Shown: positions 27,320 to 37,618, counted from the stretch's first letter. The stretch: DNA of 64,000 bases from Desulforhopalus vacuolatus (GCF_016918505.1 NZ_JAFFPZ010000012.1:50835-114834); one strand, 5' to 3'. The notes: generated by a model not told the origin, from the letters alone. A program made the numbers and translations.

Positions 27320-28041
27320 TGGCTGAGAGAACCGCTTTTTTGAAAAAGATCGCCATCGCCACCGGGCAGGATGGAGAGACTCTGCGTGACCCGGCAGACT
27401 TCCCCGCCATTTTCGCCTCGGAAGATCAGGATGCCCTCGCGGCAAAAACGCATCGTCGCAGTCATGAAGAACTGCTGCAGCTCGCCTCTCTTTTTGAGGA
27501 TGTTGCGAAGACCTTGAATCTGACCTGCTATCGGGCTGCCTCCTTTAAAAAGGCGCAGAAGATCATTGTCAAGATTCTTAAGGAGACAGAGCCTGAGTTC
27601 TCCTCCGAAAAGATTGTTATGGTGCACGACCATCCCGATCTTGTCGCTCTCAATCTGCCTGAAGTGCTGCAAAAAAAGAAGATTACCAGCTACTCCACCG
27701 CAAGAGGAGAAAAGGATATTCGCGCCCGCAGTGAGAAAGCTCTCGCCGGAATCACTGCCCCCGAACTTGCCATGGCTGCCGGAGCGGCCATCGTGCAGCG
27801 TGATCTGCCGGGACAGCCTCGTTCAACCTCGCTGCTGCCGTCGATTCATATTGCACTGCTGCGTCTGGAAAATATTGTGGCGGATTATGACGAGTTTTAC
27901 GCGCGGCTGGGAAAATATTCTGAAGAGGCAATGGTCTTTATCAGCGGGCCGTCAAAAACAGCGGATATTGAGGCAGTACTGGTTCATGGAGCGCATGGGC
28001 CGCGGGCTTTGCACTGTATCATTCTTGATGAGGTCGAATAA
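27319..28041 (+). CDS. lutC: L-lactate oxidation protein LutC/LldG-type (LUD domain)
   Basis: A 240-residue protein. The C-terminal half has the LUD fold signature (MAAGAAIVQRDLPGQPRSTSLLPSIHIALL, then VFISGPSKTADIEAVLVHGAHGPR). The N-terminal ~80 residues are less conserved. It is the third subunit of the lactate oxidation complex and is translationally coupled to lutB. Purine-rich repeats begin nine bases after the stop. Confidence 0.92.
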   Translation: MAERTAFLKKIAIATGQDGETLRDPADFPAIFASEDQDALAAKTHRRSHEELLQLASLFEDVAKTLNLTCYRAASFKKAQKIIVKILKETEPEFSSEKIVMVHDHPDLVALNLPEVLQKKKITSYSTARGEKDIRARSEKALAGITAPELAMAAGAAIVQRDLPGQPRSTSLLPSIHIALLRLENIVADYDEFYARLGKYSEEAMVFISGPSKTADIEAVLVHGAHGPRALHCIILDEVE

Positions 28042-28594
28042 ACGGGATTAGAAGGGAGACAGGAGAAGGGAGACGGGAGAAGGGAGGCAGGAAAAAGCAG
28101 GGCAACAAAACCTGATAACGTCCGTTGTACTGGCGATTTATTTCGCGGGTTATCGATAAGAGTTACCGCTACAATTGCCGCACACCGTAGAGACAAGGCA
28201 TGCCTTGTCTACACACCAACATCGCGGGAAATCACCGCCGTACCGATTTGCCACCAGGGGTGATGAAATTCCACCATTATCCCCCCGTGGTGACAACATG
28301 GCGTTGTATTCTTTCATACCATTTACATTTTGGATTGACCAGAGAGCGCGACTGCGTGGACATCTTTTTTTGTGATTACGAATGAATAAACAGGATGTAA
28401 AAAGAGCATAACTTAATAGAAATGGTCTAATCATGCGAAAAAGGGCATTTTTTATAAAAACGTAACTTCTTAAAGTTTTTTGCCTTTATTCGAATGATTA
28501 GAGCTTTTATTCGTTGGCAAAAAGTTTTTCGCTGTTCCGTCTTTTGCCTTTCCCTGTCTCCCGTCTCCCGTCTCCTGTCTCCCTTTTCTCCCTT
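28042..28594. repeat. Intergenic repeat block between convergent lutC and tadA
   Basis: No gene seen. 28052-28096: purine-rich heptamers, sense to lutC. ~28185-28215: the palindrome GAGACAAGGCATGCCTTGTC in a degenerate copy of the 186-bp unit, including the 'ccccgtggtgacaa' arm at ~28282. 28316-28340: the short module ACCATTTACATTTTGGATTGACC. ~28430-28545: the TTTTTTGCC module in minus orientation. 28548-28594: purine-rich heptamers on the minus strand, directly 3' of tadA. No factor-independent terminator separates the two operons. Confidence 0.75.
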
Positions 28595-29059
28595 TTATCC
28601 CTTTACCCGTTTCCGTCGACTGCGGAAAAACTCCCGCAGCATCTCTCCGCTCTCCTCGGCCAGCACGTCCCCAGTAATCTCAATGTAGTGATTAAGCCGC
28701 TCGTCTCCGCCCAGTTGAAACAGGGAATGGGCCGCCCCCGTCTTCGGGTCGGTTGCGCCATATACAAGACGCGCCACCCGGGCGTGAAGCATTGCGCCCA
28801 TGCACATGACACAGGGCTCAAGGGTGACGTAAAGGGTGGCGCGGGGCAGGCGGTAATTCTCCTCTCGCCGGCAGGCGGCACGCAGTGCAAGAATCTCCGC
28901 ATGGGCAGTTGGATCATGCAGGCCTATGGGACTGTTTCCGGCCCGGGCCAGCAGTTCTCCCTCACGCACGATCACCGCGCCTACCGGAACTTCGCCCTTT
29001 GAGGCGGCTATGCGGGCCTCCTCAAGGGCGAGGTTCATCCAGCTCACATCGTCGTTCAC
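28595..29059 (-). CDS. tadA: tRNA-specific adenosine deaminase
   Basis: A 154-residue zinc cytidine/adenosine deaminase-fold enzyme that makes inosine-34 in tRNA-Arg(ACG). The HAE catalytic motif (DPTAHAEILALR) and the zinc PCxxC motif (LEPCVMCMGAMLHAR) are both present. The basic C-terminus RSRRKRVKG runs up to a purine-rich repeat. The start overlaps the pepF stop by 4 bp; it is last gene of the trpB-trpA-pepF-tadA unit. Confidence 0.96.
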   Translation of the reverse strand: MNDDVSWMNLALEEARIAASKGEVPVGAVIVREGELLARAGNSPIGLHDPTAHAEILALRAACRREENYRLPRATLYVTLEPCVMCMGAMLHARVARLVYGATDPKTGAAHSLFQLGGDERLNHYIEITGDVLAEESGEMLREFFRSRRKRVKG

Positions 29060-30822
29060 TCGATTCTCTCCAGCATCTCTTCAATCACCCGCAGTCCCTG
29101 CTTCCAGAAATCCGCGCTGTTTAAATCAATGCCGAACGGTTTCATCAGATCATAAGGTGACTGTGAGCCGCCCGAGGCAAGGAGCTGCAGATATTTCGCC
29201 ACAAAACTCTCCCCCTCTTTCTGATATATTCCATAGAGCGCCAGCACCAGCAGTTCACCAAAGGCGTAGGAATAGACATAGCCGGGAGTGGAAAGGAAGT
29301 GGGGAATATAGGACCACCAGATGCCGTAGTCCTTTCTCAGATGGACGGAGTTGCCGAACATCGCCTGCTGGGTCTCCAGCCAGTATGCACTGAGCTGTTC
29401 ACTGCTCAGTTCTCCCTTTTTCCGCCTGCCGTTGTGCATGGCATTTTCAAAACGGTTCATGGCGGTCTGCCGGAAGACTGTGGCAAAGATCGATTCCAGT
29501 TTCTGACAGATAAAGGCATGCTGCTCTGCCGGGTTCTCAAGCAGGGCAAGCTGACTGTTGAAGACCAGCAGTTCCGCAAAAACTGAAGCGGTTTCGGCCA
29601 GTGGCAACGGGGTGTCGCTGTTGTAGAACCCCGCCTGCGCCGCCAGCACCTGATGTACTCCGTGGCCAAGTTCATGGGCGACGGTGGAGACATCGTTAAG
29701 CGTTCCGTTGTAGTTCACCAGCACATAGGGATGCACTTCGGGTACGCAGGGATGGGCAAAAGCTCCGCCCTGTTTCCCGCGCATTCCCGGGGCATGAATC
29801 CACTGCTTCTCAAAAAACTGCCCGGCAATTTCCGCCATTTCCGGTGAAAATTCAGAAAAGGATCGAAGTACCATCTTCTGACACTCCTGCCAGGAGATCT
29901 TCCGGGACGGCAGTGAGGGCAGGGGAGCGTAACGGTCGTAATCCTCCAGCTGCGGCAGTTTGAGAGTGTCGCGTTTTAAATTGTAGTAGCGCTCGACCAG
30001 ATCATAGCGACTGGTTACGGTCTCTACCAGCACGTCCACCGTGGAGTCATGCAGATCGTTGTGCAGGTTCATGGAACTGATCCAGTTTCCGTAGCGGCGC
30101 AGCCGGTCACTGATCATCTTGTCGGCGGCAAGGGTATTGAAGATATGGGTGAGAATATGCAAATTTGCCTGCAGGCCCTCTGTCATCTCCTTCGCCGCAC
30201 TCTCGCGCACTTCACGGTCGGGGCTGTAGAGATCGGTCAACACCTCCTCTTCAAGACGGCCTTTCTCGCCAAATTTCAAGCCTGACAGAACCTTGTCGAA
30301 GAGGCTAATCCACGATTCTCGCCCTACCGGGCTCTTTTCCAGCAGCAGTTTCTCTTCCACCTCGGAGAGCAAATGGGTCTGATAGCGACGCTGGGCAGTA
30401 AGATAATGGCGGTACGAGGTGAGTGCCGGATCGGCAAGCAGAGTATCGCAGTATGCCTTTTCCAGTTTGTTCCATTCCAGAGCAAAAAAGATGGTCTGTG
30501 TACCGCAGGTGGCTGCCATCTCCCGCACCTTCTGCTCCAGAGCACCTGCCCCGGCGTTGTCGAGCTGTGTACAGTGGTTGAGAAAAGCGTAGGTCTCAAG
30601 TTTGAGAATACGGCAGTCGAGCTGCTCCAGACGCCGGACGAGAGACGCAAGGGAGGCGGCATCAAGCTTTGCCACCTGTTGAGAATGCTCTTTGTGAATT
30701 ACCTCAGCCTCTTTTCTACACCACTCCATGTCTGTGGAGACGGCGGGAGCATCGGGTGCGGCATAGAGATCCGTGAGATTCCAGAAGGTCTTTTCGCAGC
30801 CAATGCTCTTTTCAACAGTCAT
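29056..30822 (-). CDS. pepF: M3-family oligoendopeptidase F
   Basis: A 588-residue cytosolic zinc oligopeptidase. The zincin motif is VAHELGHGVHQ at about residue 385, with the downstream glutamate region PLAETASVFAELLVF, typical of M3B PepF/PepB proteins. N-terminal helical regions (FWNLTDLYAAPDAPAVSTD) fit the family. Its start shares the A of the trpA TAATG stop/start, and its stop overlaps tadA, so translation is coupled on both sides. Confidence 0.95.
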   Translation of the reverse strand: MTVEKSIGCEKTFWNLTDLYAAPDAPAVSTDMEWCRKEAEVIHKEHSQQVAKLDAASLASLVRRLEQLDCRILKLETYAFLNHCTQLDNAGAGALEQKVREMAATCGTQTIFFALEWNKLEKAYCDTLLADPALTSYRHYLTAQRRYQTHLLSEVEEKLLLEKSPVGRESWISLFDKVLSGLKFGEKGRLEEEVLTDLYSPDREVRESAAKEMTEGLQANLHILTHIFNTLAADKMISDRLRRYGNWISSMNLHNDLHDSTVDVLVETVTSRYDLVERYYNLKRDTLKLPQLEDYDRYAPLPSLPSRKISWQECQKMVLRSFSEFSPEMAEIAGQFFEKQWIHAPGMRGKQGGAFAHPCVPEVHPYVLVNYNGTLNDVSTVAHELGHGVHQVLAAQAGFYNSDTPLPLAETASVFAELLVFNSQLALLENPAEQHAFICQKLESIFATVFRQTAMNRFENAMHNGRRKKGELSSEQLSAYWLETQQAMFGNSVHLRKDYGIWWSYIPHFLSTPGYVYSYAFGELLVLALYGIYQKEGESFVAKYLQLLASGGSQSPYDLMKPFGIDLNSADFWKQGLRVIEEMLERIE

Positions 30823-31595
30823 TATTTTTCTCCCAGCAGCTGACGAATAAAGGGTCCGACTGAAGCCGCACCTTTCTCATCCACCAGTTTGATGGTCTTC
30901 GAACCGATGATTGCGATGTCCGCCTTACCGATCAGCGCTTCCACATTCGCACGGCTCTCTATCCCGAAACCGACGCCGAGGAGCAGGCTGGTGTGTTTGC
31001 GACAGCGGACAAGATACTGCGTCAGCCCGTCACCAAATTCTGATTTTGCTCCGGTAACGCCCTTGCGGGGAACACAGTAAACAAAGCCACGGCTGCATTT
31101 ACCGGTGATCTCCATGCGTTCGTCGCTGGAGGTGGGGGCAAAAATTAACACCGGAGAGATTCCGTACTGTTCAGCAAATTGATAAAAACTGCCGCCCATC
31201 TCCGGCGGGATATCGGGGACGATGACACCGGTGATGCCAATCTCAGCGCATTTCTTGAAAAAGGCCTCTTCACCGTACTTGAAAACGATGTTGTAGTAGG
31301 TCATAAAGAGAAAAGGAATGTCCCACTTTTCAACCATTTCCTTTGCAAAGTTAATGCAATCACTTACTTTTGTGCCGTGATCAAGACTCTCCTGGCTTGC
31401 CTTGAGAATCACCGGCCCGTCGGCGACCGGCTCGGAAAAGGGAATCTGCAGCTCAATACTGTCCACTCCGTTTTCCACCATCTGCGCGATAACCTCACGG
31501 TTGGTGTCAAAATCAGGATAGCCGAGCACTAGATGCGTCATCAAAAGAATTTCTTTGTTTTCTCTGCGCCTGCGCAGGTTCTCTTCAAGTTTCAT
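30822..31595 (-). CDS. trpA: Tryptophan synthase alpha subunit
   Basis: A 257-residue TIM-barrel enzyme cleaving indole-3-glycerol phosphate to indole and G3P. The catalytic Glu and Asp are in SIELQIPFSEPVADGPVI. The phosphate-binding segment LLLGVGFGIES is present. The start overlaps trpB by 4 bp. The rest of the trp pathway is not in this window. Confidence 0.96.
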   Translation of the reverse strand: MKLEENLRRRRENKEILLMTHLVLGYPDFDTNREVIAQMVENGVDSIELQIPFSEPVADGPVILKASQESLDHGTKVSDCINFAKEMVEKWDIPFLFMTYYNIVFKYGEEAFFKKCAEIGITGVIVPDIPPEMGGSFYQFAEQYGISPVLIFAPTSSDERMEITGKCSRGFVYCVPRKGVTGAKSEFGDGLTQYLVRCRKHTSLLLGVGFGIESRANVEALIGKADIAIIGSKTIKLVDEKGAASVGPFIRQLLGEK

Positions 31596-32842
31596 TTGCT
31601 TTCCCCCTGCTGATATTCGCGGGCCTCGTTAATGATAAATTCCTTCCATGACGGATCCTTAAGAGCATGGGCAATGGTAAAGATATCTTTGTCTCCCCGG
31701 CCGGACTGGTTGATAATGATGGCGGAGTCTTTCGGCAGGCCGGGTGCCTCTTTAAAGGCCTGCACGAAGGCGTGGGAAGATTCAAGCGCCGGAATAATTC
31801 CCTCCTTCTTCATCGTCAGATTGAGAGCTTCAATGACCTCAACATCAGTGGCAGATTCAAAGCGCACCCGCTTTTGGTCGTTGAGATTGGCGAGGATCGG
31901 ACTGACACCGACATAATCCAGTCCGGCGGAGACACTGTGGGTCTCCAGCATCTGGCCGTCGCTGTTTTGCAAAAACATTGTTTTGTATCCTTGCGCCATG
32001 CCGGGACTGGCGTCGTCGCTGCAGAGGCGGGAGGCGTGCTTTCCTGTACTCAAACCGTGACCGCCAGCCTCGACACCGACCAGTTCCACATTGTCATCAT
32101 CGAGAAATCCCTGAAAGATTCCCATGGCGTTGGAGCCGCCGCCGACACAGGCATATACCCGGGCGGGCAGGGTATGGTGATAATGCAGAATCTGTTTCCG
32201 TGCCTCTATGCCAATAATTGACTGGAACCAGCTCACCATTTCGGGAAAGGGGGCCGGACCGCAGGCGGTGCCAAGAACATAATGGGTGTTATCCATATTG
32301 GTCACCCAGTCGCGAAAGGCCTCATTGATGGCATCTTTGAGGATTCTGGAGCCATCGGTTACCGGCACTACTTTTGCTCCCAGTTTCTCCATCCAAAAGA
32401 CATTGGGCCGCTGACGCAGAACATCAACTTCGCCCATATAGACAGTGCATTCAAAACCAAATTTTGCGGCCATGGTGGCGGTGGCGACACCGTGCTGTCC
32501 CGCACCGGTCTCGGCGATAACCCGTGTCTTGCCCATCCGTTTCACCAGCAGGCCCTGGCCTATCACGTTGTTGGCTTTGTGGGCGCCGGTATGATTGAGG
32601 TCTTCCCGCTTGATGTAGATTTTTGCCCCGCCAAAGTGGCGAGTGAGATTTTCCGCAAAGGTGAGCGGAGTCGGCCGGCAGGAGTAGGTAGACATCAGCT
32701 CAACATATTCACGCCAGAAATCCGGATCGGCTTTGGCCGCAGCAAAATCTTCTTTCAGGCGTTTGAAAGTATCATGCAGGACTTCGGGGACATAGGAGCC
32801 TCCCCAGCGGCCGTAATGGCCGTCTTCAGTAGGTGGATTCAT
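31592..32842 (-). CDS. trpB: Tryptophan synthase beta subunit
   Basis: A 416-residue PLP enzyme condensing indole with serine. Features are GRWGGSYVPEVLHDTF at the N-terminus, the PLP lysine in HTGAHKANN, and the glycine-rich phosphate site CVGGGSNAMGIF. The start at ATG 32842 fits the family; upstream in-frame codons to 32929 are not expected in TrpB. First gene of the coupled trpB-trpA-pepF-tadA unit. I see no leader peptide or attenuator upstream. Confidence 0.96.
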   Translation of the reverse strand: MNPPTEDGHYGRWGGSYVPEVLHDTFKRLKEDFAAAKADPDFWREYVELMSTYSCRPTPLTFAENLTRHFGGAKIYIKREDLNHTGAHKANNVIGQGLLVKRMGKTRVIAETGAGQHGVATATMAAKFGFECTVYMGEVDVLRQRPNVFWMEKLGAKVVPVTDGSRILKDAINEAFRDWVTNMDNTHYVLGTACGPAPFPEMVSWFQSIIGIEARKQILHYHHTLPARVYACVGGGSNAMGIFQGFLDDDNVELVGVEAGGHGLSTGKHASRLCSDDASPGMAQGYKTMFLQNSDGQMLETHSVSAGLDYVGVSPILANLNDQKRVRFESATDVEVIEALNLTMKKEGIIPALESSHAFVQAFKEAPGLPKDSAIIINQSGRGDKDIFTIAHALKDPSWKEFIINEAREYQQGESK

Positions 32843-33437
<595 letters not shown>

Positions 33438-35042
33438 TTACAGTTGTTTGCGACAGGCGATGGCAAAATCCTCCGGAAAATGACCGATGATGAATCGCAG
33501 TTGCGCCTCACTGAAAGCCCCGGGAGACTCCGGTAGACGGGGCAGCAGTGAGTAGAGCAGTGGTTGCGAGATAGATGCCCCAAGACGTTTGGGAAACTCG
33601 ATACTGGTCACCATCCGTGCTCCCATCCCCGCCAGCACCCGCTGAGCGGTGCGCAGACCCTGGTTCAGAGAACGCCGCACTGCCGGATTACACTCCACAA
33701 TATTGCCCGGTAATCTGCCGTCTGCGCCGGGGAGTGTCATCAGTTGCAGCTCCCACTGCGAGGTTTGCGCCTTGGGGACGAAAAGCATCACGTTTTCATC
33801 CCGCCAGACAACGAGCGACTGCTCCAGTCGGCGTTCATCCATGCGTTCATTACTTTGAATTGCCTGTCGATAATCTGTAAAAAAATCAGAATGATACTCT
33901 GCAGCATACTGTTCAATAACATCTGCTATCAGGTCGCCGCAACCGTAGGCGGGCAGGGTACCATCTGTTGTGCTTGCACCGCCGTGAAAGGCCTCAATCT
34001 CCTCTGGAAGCATTGCATACTGCTGATGAATCTGCTGGTGAGAGGCGTGCAGGCGGTAGCCGGTCGGGGCATAGTCGAAGCCGTAATTCCAGCCCCACAG
34101 GGTGGCGGACAGTCCTTCGGCCTGTGCGCCATCTTTCATGGCGGCGCAGATGGCGAGGCGCAACTCTTCCAGTTCGCTGCTGCTGAGGGTGCGATCCTCC
34201 TCCGGCACTGGCAGGTCAAGCGCCTCGGCCAGTCTGACGTAACTGCGCTGACAGTAGAGATGACGCAGCCCCTCCATATCACACTCGCTGAGGGCAGGGG
34301 TGCTGTAGCGGATGGCATCTTCCGCCATGTTGGCTGCGTAGTGGCCGCCGCTGATATAGGAGTTGCGACGCAGATATTCATAGATGTGGCTCTCACCTTC
34401 CACCTTCCACTCGCCGACAATCTCGCTTGCCCCCTGTGCGCCGGGGCGGATGACCATTGCCACCTTGTATTCATCCGGCAGGTGGGGATTATTGGCCACC
34501 CCTTCAAAGAGAAGATGATCGTGGATGACCGCCCGTCTGCGGCCACCTTTATTGCTGTAGCGAAGGCGTATCGGTTCTCCCTCCTCTTCAATCAGTTCAC
34601 AGCAGGTGCGGGCAAGCAGTACCAGATCACGTGGATCGGTGGAGGTGGTTGCCAGAGCAAGCTGAAGCGGAGCGGGGAGCTTCGTAATAATTTCACAATT
34701 TTCCGGGGGGTTGCCGAACAACTCACTCATACTGACAGCGGGCATCTGTGGCAGCTTGATTCGCGCTGGATCCTCCGCCGAATGGTCGGCCCACTCTTTG
34801 TCGATAAAGGTGCGGCCACGAAAGGGAAAGGGATTGGGAATCTCATAGATCCAGTCCGCACCGGCAACCTCTACCGTGCCAACAGGGAAATTCTCCGTGT
34901 TGCGTACCACCCCGTTTTCGTCCTCTCCGAGGATATCAAAGCGGGTGGTTCCGCGCATATTTTTTACGTTGTAGGAGGGTTTGTGAATACCATAGACAAA
35001 TCTGCCGCCCGGCTGGACGCAGCTGAGGATACGTTTTTTCAT
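33438..35042 (-). CDS. Conserved hypothetical protein (534 aa), function unknown
   Basis: A soluble-looking 534-residue protein with no signal peptide or membrane segment. The even composition and absence of internal stops over 1.6 kb support a real gene. Notable segments: VYGIHKPSYNVKNMRGTTRFDILG near the N-terminus; LRYSNKGGRRRAVIHDHLLFEG; a His-rich LHASHQQIHQQY (~350) preceded by LWGWNYGFDYAPTGY; and FPKRLGASISQPLLYSLLPRLP near the C-terminus. The His cluster loosely recalls HIT/GalT-type nucleotidyltransferases, but that is only a guess. It is transcribed alone, with repeats on both sides. Confidence 0.75.
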   Translation of the reverse strand: MKKRILSCVQPGGRFVYGIHKPSYNVKNMRGTTRFDILGEDENGVVRNTENFPVGTVEVAGADWIYEIPNPFPFRGRTFIDKEWADHSAEDPARIKLPQMPAVSMSELFGNPPENCEIITKLPAPLQLALATTSTDPRDLVLLARTCCELIEEEGEPIRLRYSNKGGRRRAVIHDHLLFEGVANNPHLPDEYKVAMVIRPGAQGASEIVGEWKVEGESHIYEYLRRNSYISGGHYAANMAEDAIRYSTPALSECDMEGLRHLYCQRSYVRLAEALDLPVPEEDRTLSSSELEELRLAICAAMKDGAQAEGLSATLWGWNYGFDYAPTGYRLHASHQQIHQQYAMLPEEIEAFHGGASTTDGTLPAYGCGDLIADVIEQYAAEYHSDFFTDYRQAIQSNERMDERRLEQSLVVWRDENVMLFVPKAQTSQWELQLMTLPGADGRLPGNIVECNPAVRRSLNQGLRTAQRVLAGMGARMVTSIEFPKRLGASISQPLLYSLLPRLPESPGAFSEAQLRFIIGHFPEDFAIACRKQL

Positions 35043-35689
35043 GGGATCTCAGAAAGGAACGGGTTGTAGGACGATGAAAGACCGTTGTGGGGGCCTCAAA
35101 TATAAACGAATGCAGGCTGTTTCAAGGTACCCTTGATTATAAACCTGTGGATAGGATTCTTCCAGACTCTTCTCAGATTTGCAAAGAGGAAAGACAAAAA
35201 AAAGGGAGACAGGAGACGGGAGAAGGGAGACAGGAAAAAACAGGATGTAAAATTTATTGCATTGGTGAAAAATAGCCACAACAGTGATTCCAGCGATGAT
35301 GTTGTAGAGACAAGGCATGCCTTGTCTACACGGTGACGATAAATGTAACGATAACGGTGGAACCGTAACCGAATAGGGAACACCGATAACCCGCGAAACA
35401 ATACACGCCACATTGTCACCACGGGGTGATAACGGTGACCTTACACATCCTGGTGAAAAATCGGCACAACAGTGATTCCAGCAATGGTGTTGTAGAGACA
35501 AGGCATGCCTTGTCTACACGGTGACGGTAAACGTAACGATAACGGTGCAACCGTAACCGAATACGGAACACCGATAACCCGTGAAACATACACGCCACAT
35601 TGTCACCACGGGGTGATAACGGTGACCTTACACATCATTGGTGAAAAATCAGCACAACAGCAATTCCCCGTTTAATTTTAAAATCTTTT
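35043..35689. repeat. Intergenic repeats with two inverted copies of the 186-bp unit
   Basis: No gene seen. 35128-35137: CAAGGTACCCTTG, a single end of the GGTACC element. ~35198-35237: purine-rich heptamers in plus orientation. ~35265-35645: two units of the 186-bp repeat, reverse-complemented relative to 5118-5805, each with AGACAAGGCATGCCTTGTCT (near 35310 and 35497) and the 'ccacggggtgataacggtga' arm. From ~35655 the minus-oriented TTTTTTGCC module begins and continues into uvrC. The upstream promoter of the 33438-35042 gene should lie near 35050-35120. Confidence 0.85.
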
Positions 35690-37612
35690 TTAAATTTTTT
35701 TGCCTTTATTCGCATGATTAGAGCTTTTATTCGTTGGCAAAAAGTTTTTCGCTGTTCCGTCTTTTGCTTTTCCCTGTCTCCCGTCTCCCGTCTCCTTTCT
35801 CCCCTTCTTTTCTTCCGCAAAATGTCGCAAAATCGCCTCGGCCAGCTCAACGCCAACCCCCTTCACCGCCATCAACTCCTCTTTACTGGCCTCTTTTACC
35901 CGCTTCAGACTGCCAAGGCTTTTCAAGAGTACTTTTTTCTTCGCGTCTCCAATCCCTGGAATACTATCAAGTTCAGATGTCAACGTCTCTTTGTTGCGCA
36001 ACTTTCTATGAAATGTAATGCCGAACCTGTGGGATTCGTCACGAATGCGCATGATATAGAGCAGTACTGGATTATGTGCTGGCAGCAATAGCGGATTCTT
36101 CCGCCCCGGCTTGAAGAGCTTCTCTCCTTCCTCGTGGTGCTCCTTGGCAATGCCGAGCCAGTCGATATCATTAGAGATCCCCAGTTCCTTCGCCACGGAA
36201 ATGGCGATACCGAGCTGTCCTTTGCCACCGTCCACCACGAAGAGATCGGGCAGATTATCCTCCTCAATGCCACGGCTCAGTCGCCGCATGAGGACCTCGC
36301 GCATCATGGCGTAGTCATTTGGCCCGTCCACGGTGCGAATCTTGAAATGTCGGAAGTTCTTCTTGTCCGCCTCGCCCTTTGTAAAGCAGACCAGCGAGCC
36401 CACCGCCTGCTTTCCGCCAATGTTGGAGATATCAAGGCACTCCACCCGCGTTGGTGTGCGCACGAGATGCAGGCTTTTCTCCATGGAGTCACACAGATTT
36501 TCCCACGAACTCTTCTTTTTCTCCCGTTCCTCAAACACCTGCATGGCATTGGCGTTCGCCATTTCAATGAGACGGACGTTATCCCCGCGCTGCGGCGTTC
36601 TTATATATACGCGATGGCCCGCGCTGTCGGAAAAATTTTCTTCATGCAGTTCGATATCTTCGAGGGAAAAGGGGAGTAATATCTCGGAAGGGAAAACGGT
36701 ATCGCCAGCGTAGAGCTGGCCAAGGGCCTGAGAGAGAATGGCCTCGTCGTCACCGTAGGGATCGGCGAGAAAGAAACTGCGGCTGCCGTTGAGCAGGCCG
36801 TTGCGGATAAAGAGAACAGCCACCACCACCGCCGCGTCTTTACGGGCAAAACCAAAGATGTCCTGGTCCTTGTCGTGGCTGGCAGAGATGAGCTGTTTTT
36901 CGAGAGTGCGGCTGAGGGCGGCGATCTGATCGCGCAGGATGGCGGCGGTTTCAAACTGCAGGCTGGCTGCTGCCTGCTCCATGCGCCCGGTGAGCAGCTT
37001 TACCAGTTCATGGCTGTGTCCCTCAAGCAGCATCAACACCTGGTCTACATGCTTCATATACTCCGCCCGCGAGACCTTTCCCGTGCAGGGTGCGAGACAG
37101 CGGCCAATCTGCCGGTTGAGACAGGGCCGTTCCCGCATCTTCAGCGCCGCTCCTTTGCAGGTGCGCAGGGGAAAGAGAGAGGAGATAACCCGCAGTGTCG
37201 CCCACATCGCACTTGCAGAAGAATAAGGGCCGAAGTAGCGTGCACCGTCTTTCGATTTACGTCGCGCCATGAAGGCCCGGGGCCACTCCTCCTGCACCGT
37301 CACCTTGATCCACGGATAGTTCTTGTCGTCGCGCAGCAGAACGTTGTAGCGCGGTTTGTGCTTCTTGATCAGCGAGGCCTCAAGGATGAGTGCCTCCTTC
37401 TCGGTGGAGGTGATGATGGTGTCCACCTTTACCACCTTCTGCAGCATTACCCCGGTCTTATTCCACTCTTTAGCGGAGAAATGCTCATAAGAAGAGAGGC
37501 GCTTGAAGAGGTCTTTCGCCTTGCCCACATAGATCACTGCCGAAGCGGCGTTGAGCATGATATACACACCGGGCCTGTGCGGCGCGGACTGCAGTGTACC
37601 CTCAGGAAGCAT
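35690..37612 (-). CDS. uvrC: UvrABC excinuclease subunit C with a repeat-encoded C-terminal tail
   Basis: A 640-residue nucleotide-excision-repair nuclease. The N-terminal GIY-YIG domain is seen as GVYIMLNAASAVIYVGKAKDLFKRL. The UVR motif is MEQAAASLQFETAAILRDQI. The RNase H-like nuclease core has LDISNIGGKQAVGSLVCF and FVVDGGKGQLGIA. Two C-terminal HhH motifs (SIPGIGDAKKKVLL, AVKGVGVELAEAIL) complete the protein near residue 598. The last ~41 residues (EEKKGRKETGDGRQGKAKDG through HANKGKKI) are translated from the purine-rich heptamers plus the TTTTTTGCC module; the same peptide is encoded by non-genic repeat at 40487-40600. It lies six bases after the gltD-like gene. Confidence 0.95.
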   Translation of the reverse strand: MLPEGTLQSAPHRPGVYIMLNAASAVIYVGKAKDLFKRLSSYEHFSAKEWNKTGVMLQKVVKVDTIITSTEKEALILEASLIKKHKPRYNVLLRDDKNYPWIKVTVQEEWPRAFMARRKSKDGARYFGPYSSASAMWATLRVISSLFPLRTCKGAALKMRERPCLNRQIGRCLAPCTGKVSRAEYMKHVDQVLMLLEGHSHELVKLLTGRMEQAAASLQFETAAILRDQIAALSRTLEKQLISASHDKDQDIFGFARKDAAVVVAVLFIRNGLLNGSRSFFLADPYGDDEAILSQALGQLYAGDTVFPSEILLPFSLEDIELHEENFSDSAGHRVYIRTPQRGDNVRLIEMANANAMQVFEEREKKKSSWENLCDSMEKSLHLVRTPTRVECLDISNIGGKQAVGSLVCFTKGEADKKNFRHFKIRTVDGPNDYAMMREVLMRRLSRGIEEDNLPDLFVVDGGKGQLGIAISVAKELGISNDIDWLGIAKEHHEEGEKLFKPGRKNPLLLPAHNPVLLYIMRIRDESHRFGITFHRKLRNKETLTSELDSIPGIGDAKKKVLLKSLGSLKRVKEASKEELMAVKGVGVELAEAILRHFAEEKKGRKETGDGRQGKAKDGTAKNFLPTNKSSNHANKGKKI

Positions 37613-37618
37613 CTGGAA

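Noticed and set aside
33744..35069. 441-codon plus-strand frame opposite the 534-residue protein
   Set aside because: An antisense shadow; the minus-strand frame has the better protein composition and sits in the common orientation of neighbouring genes.
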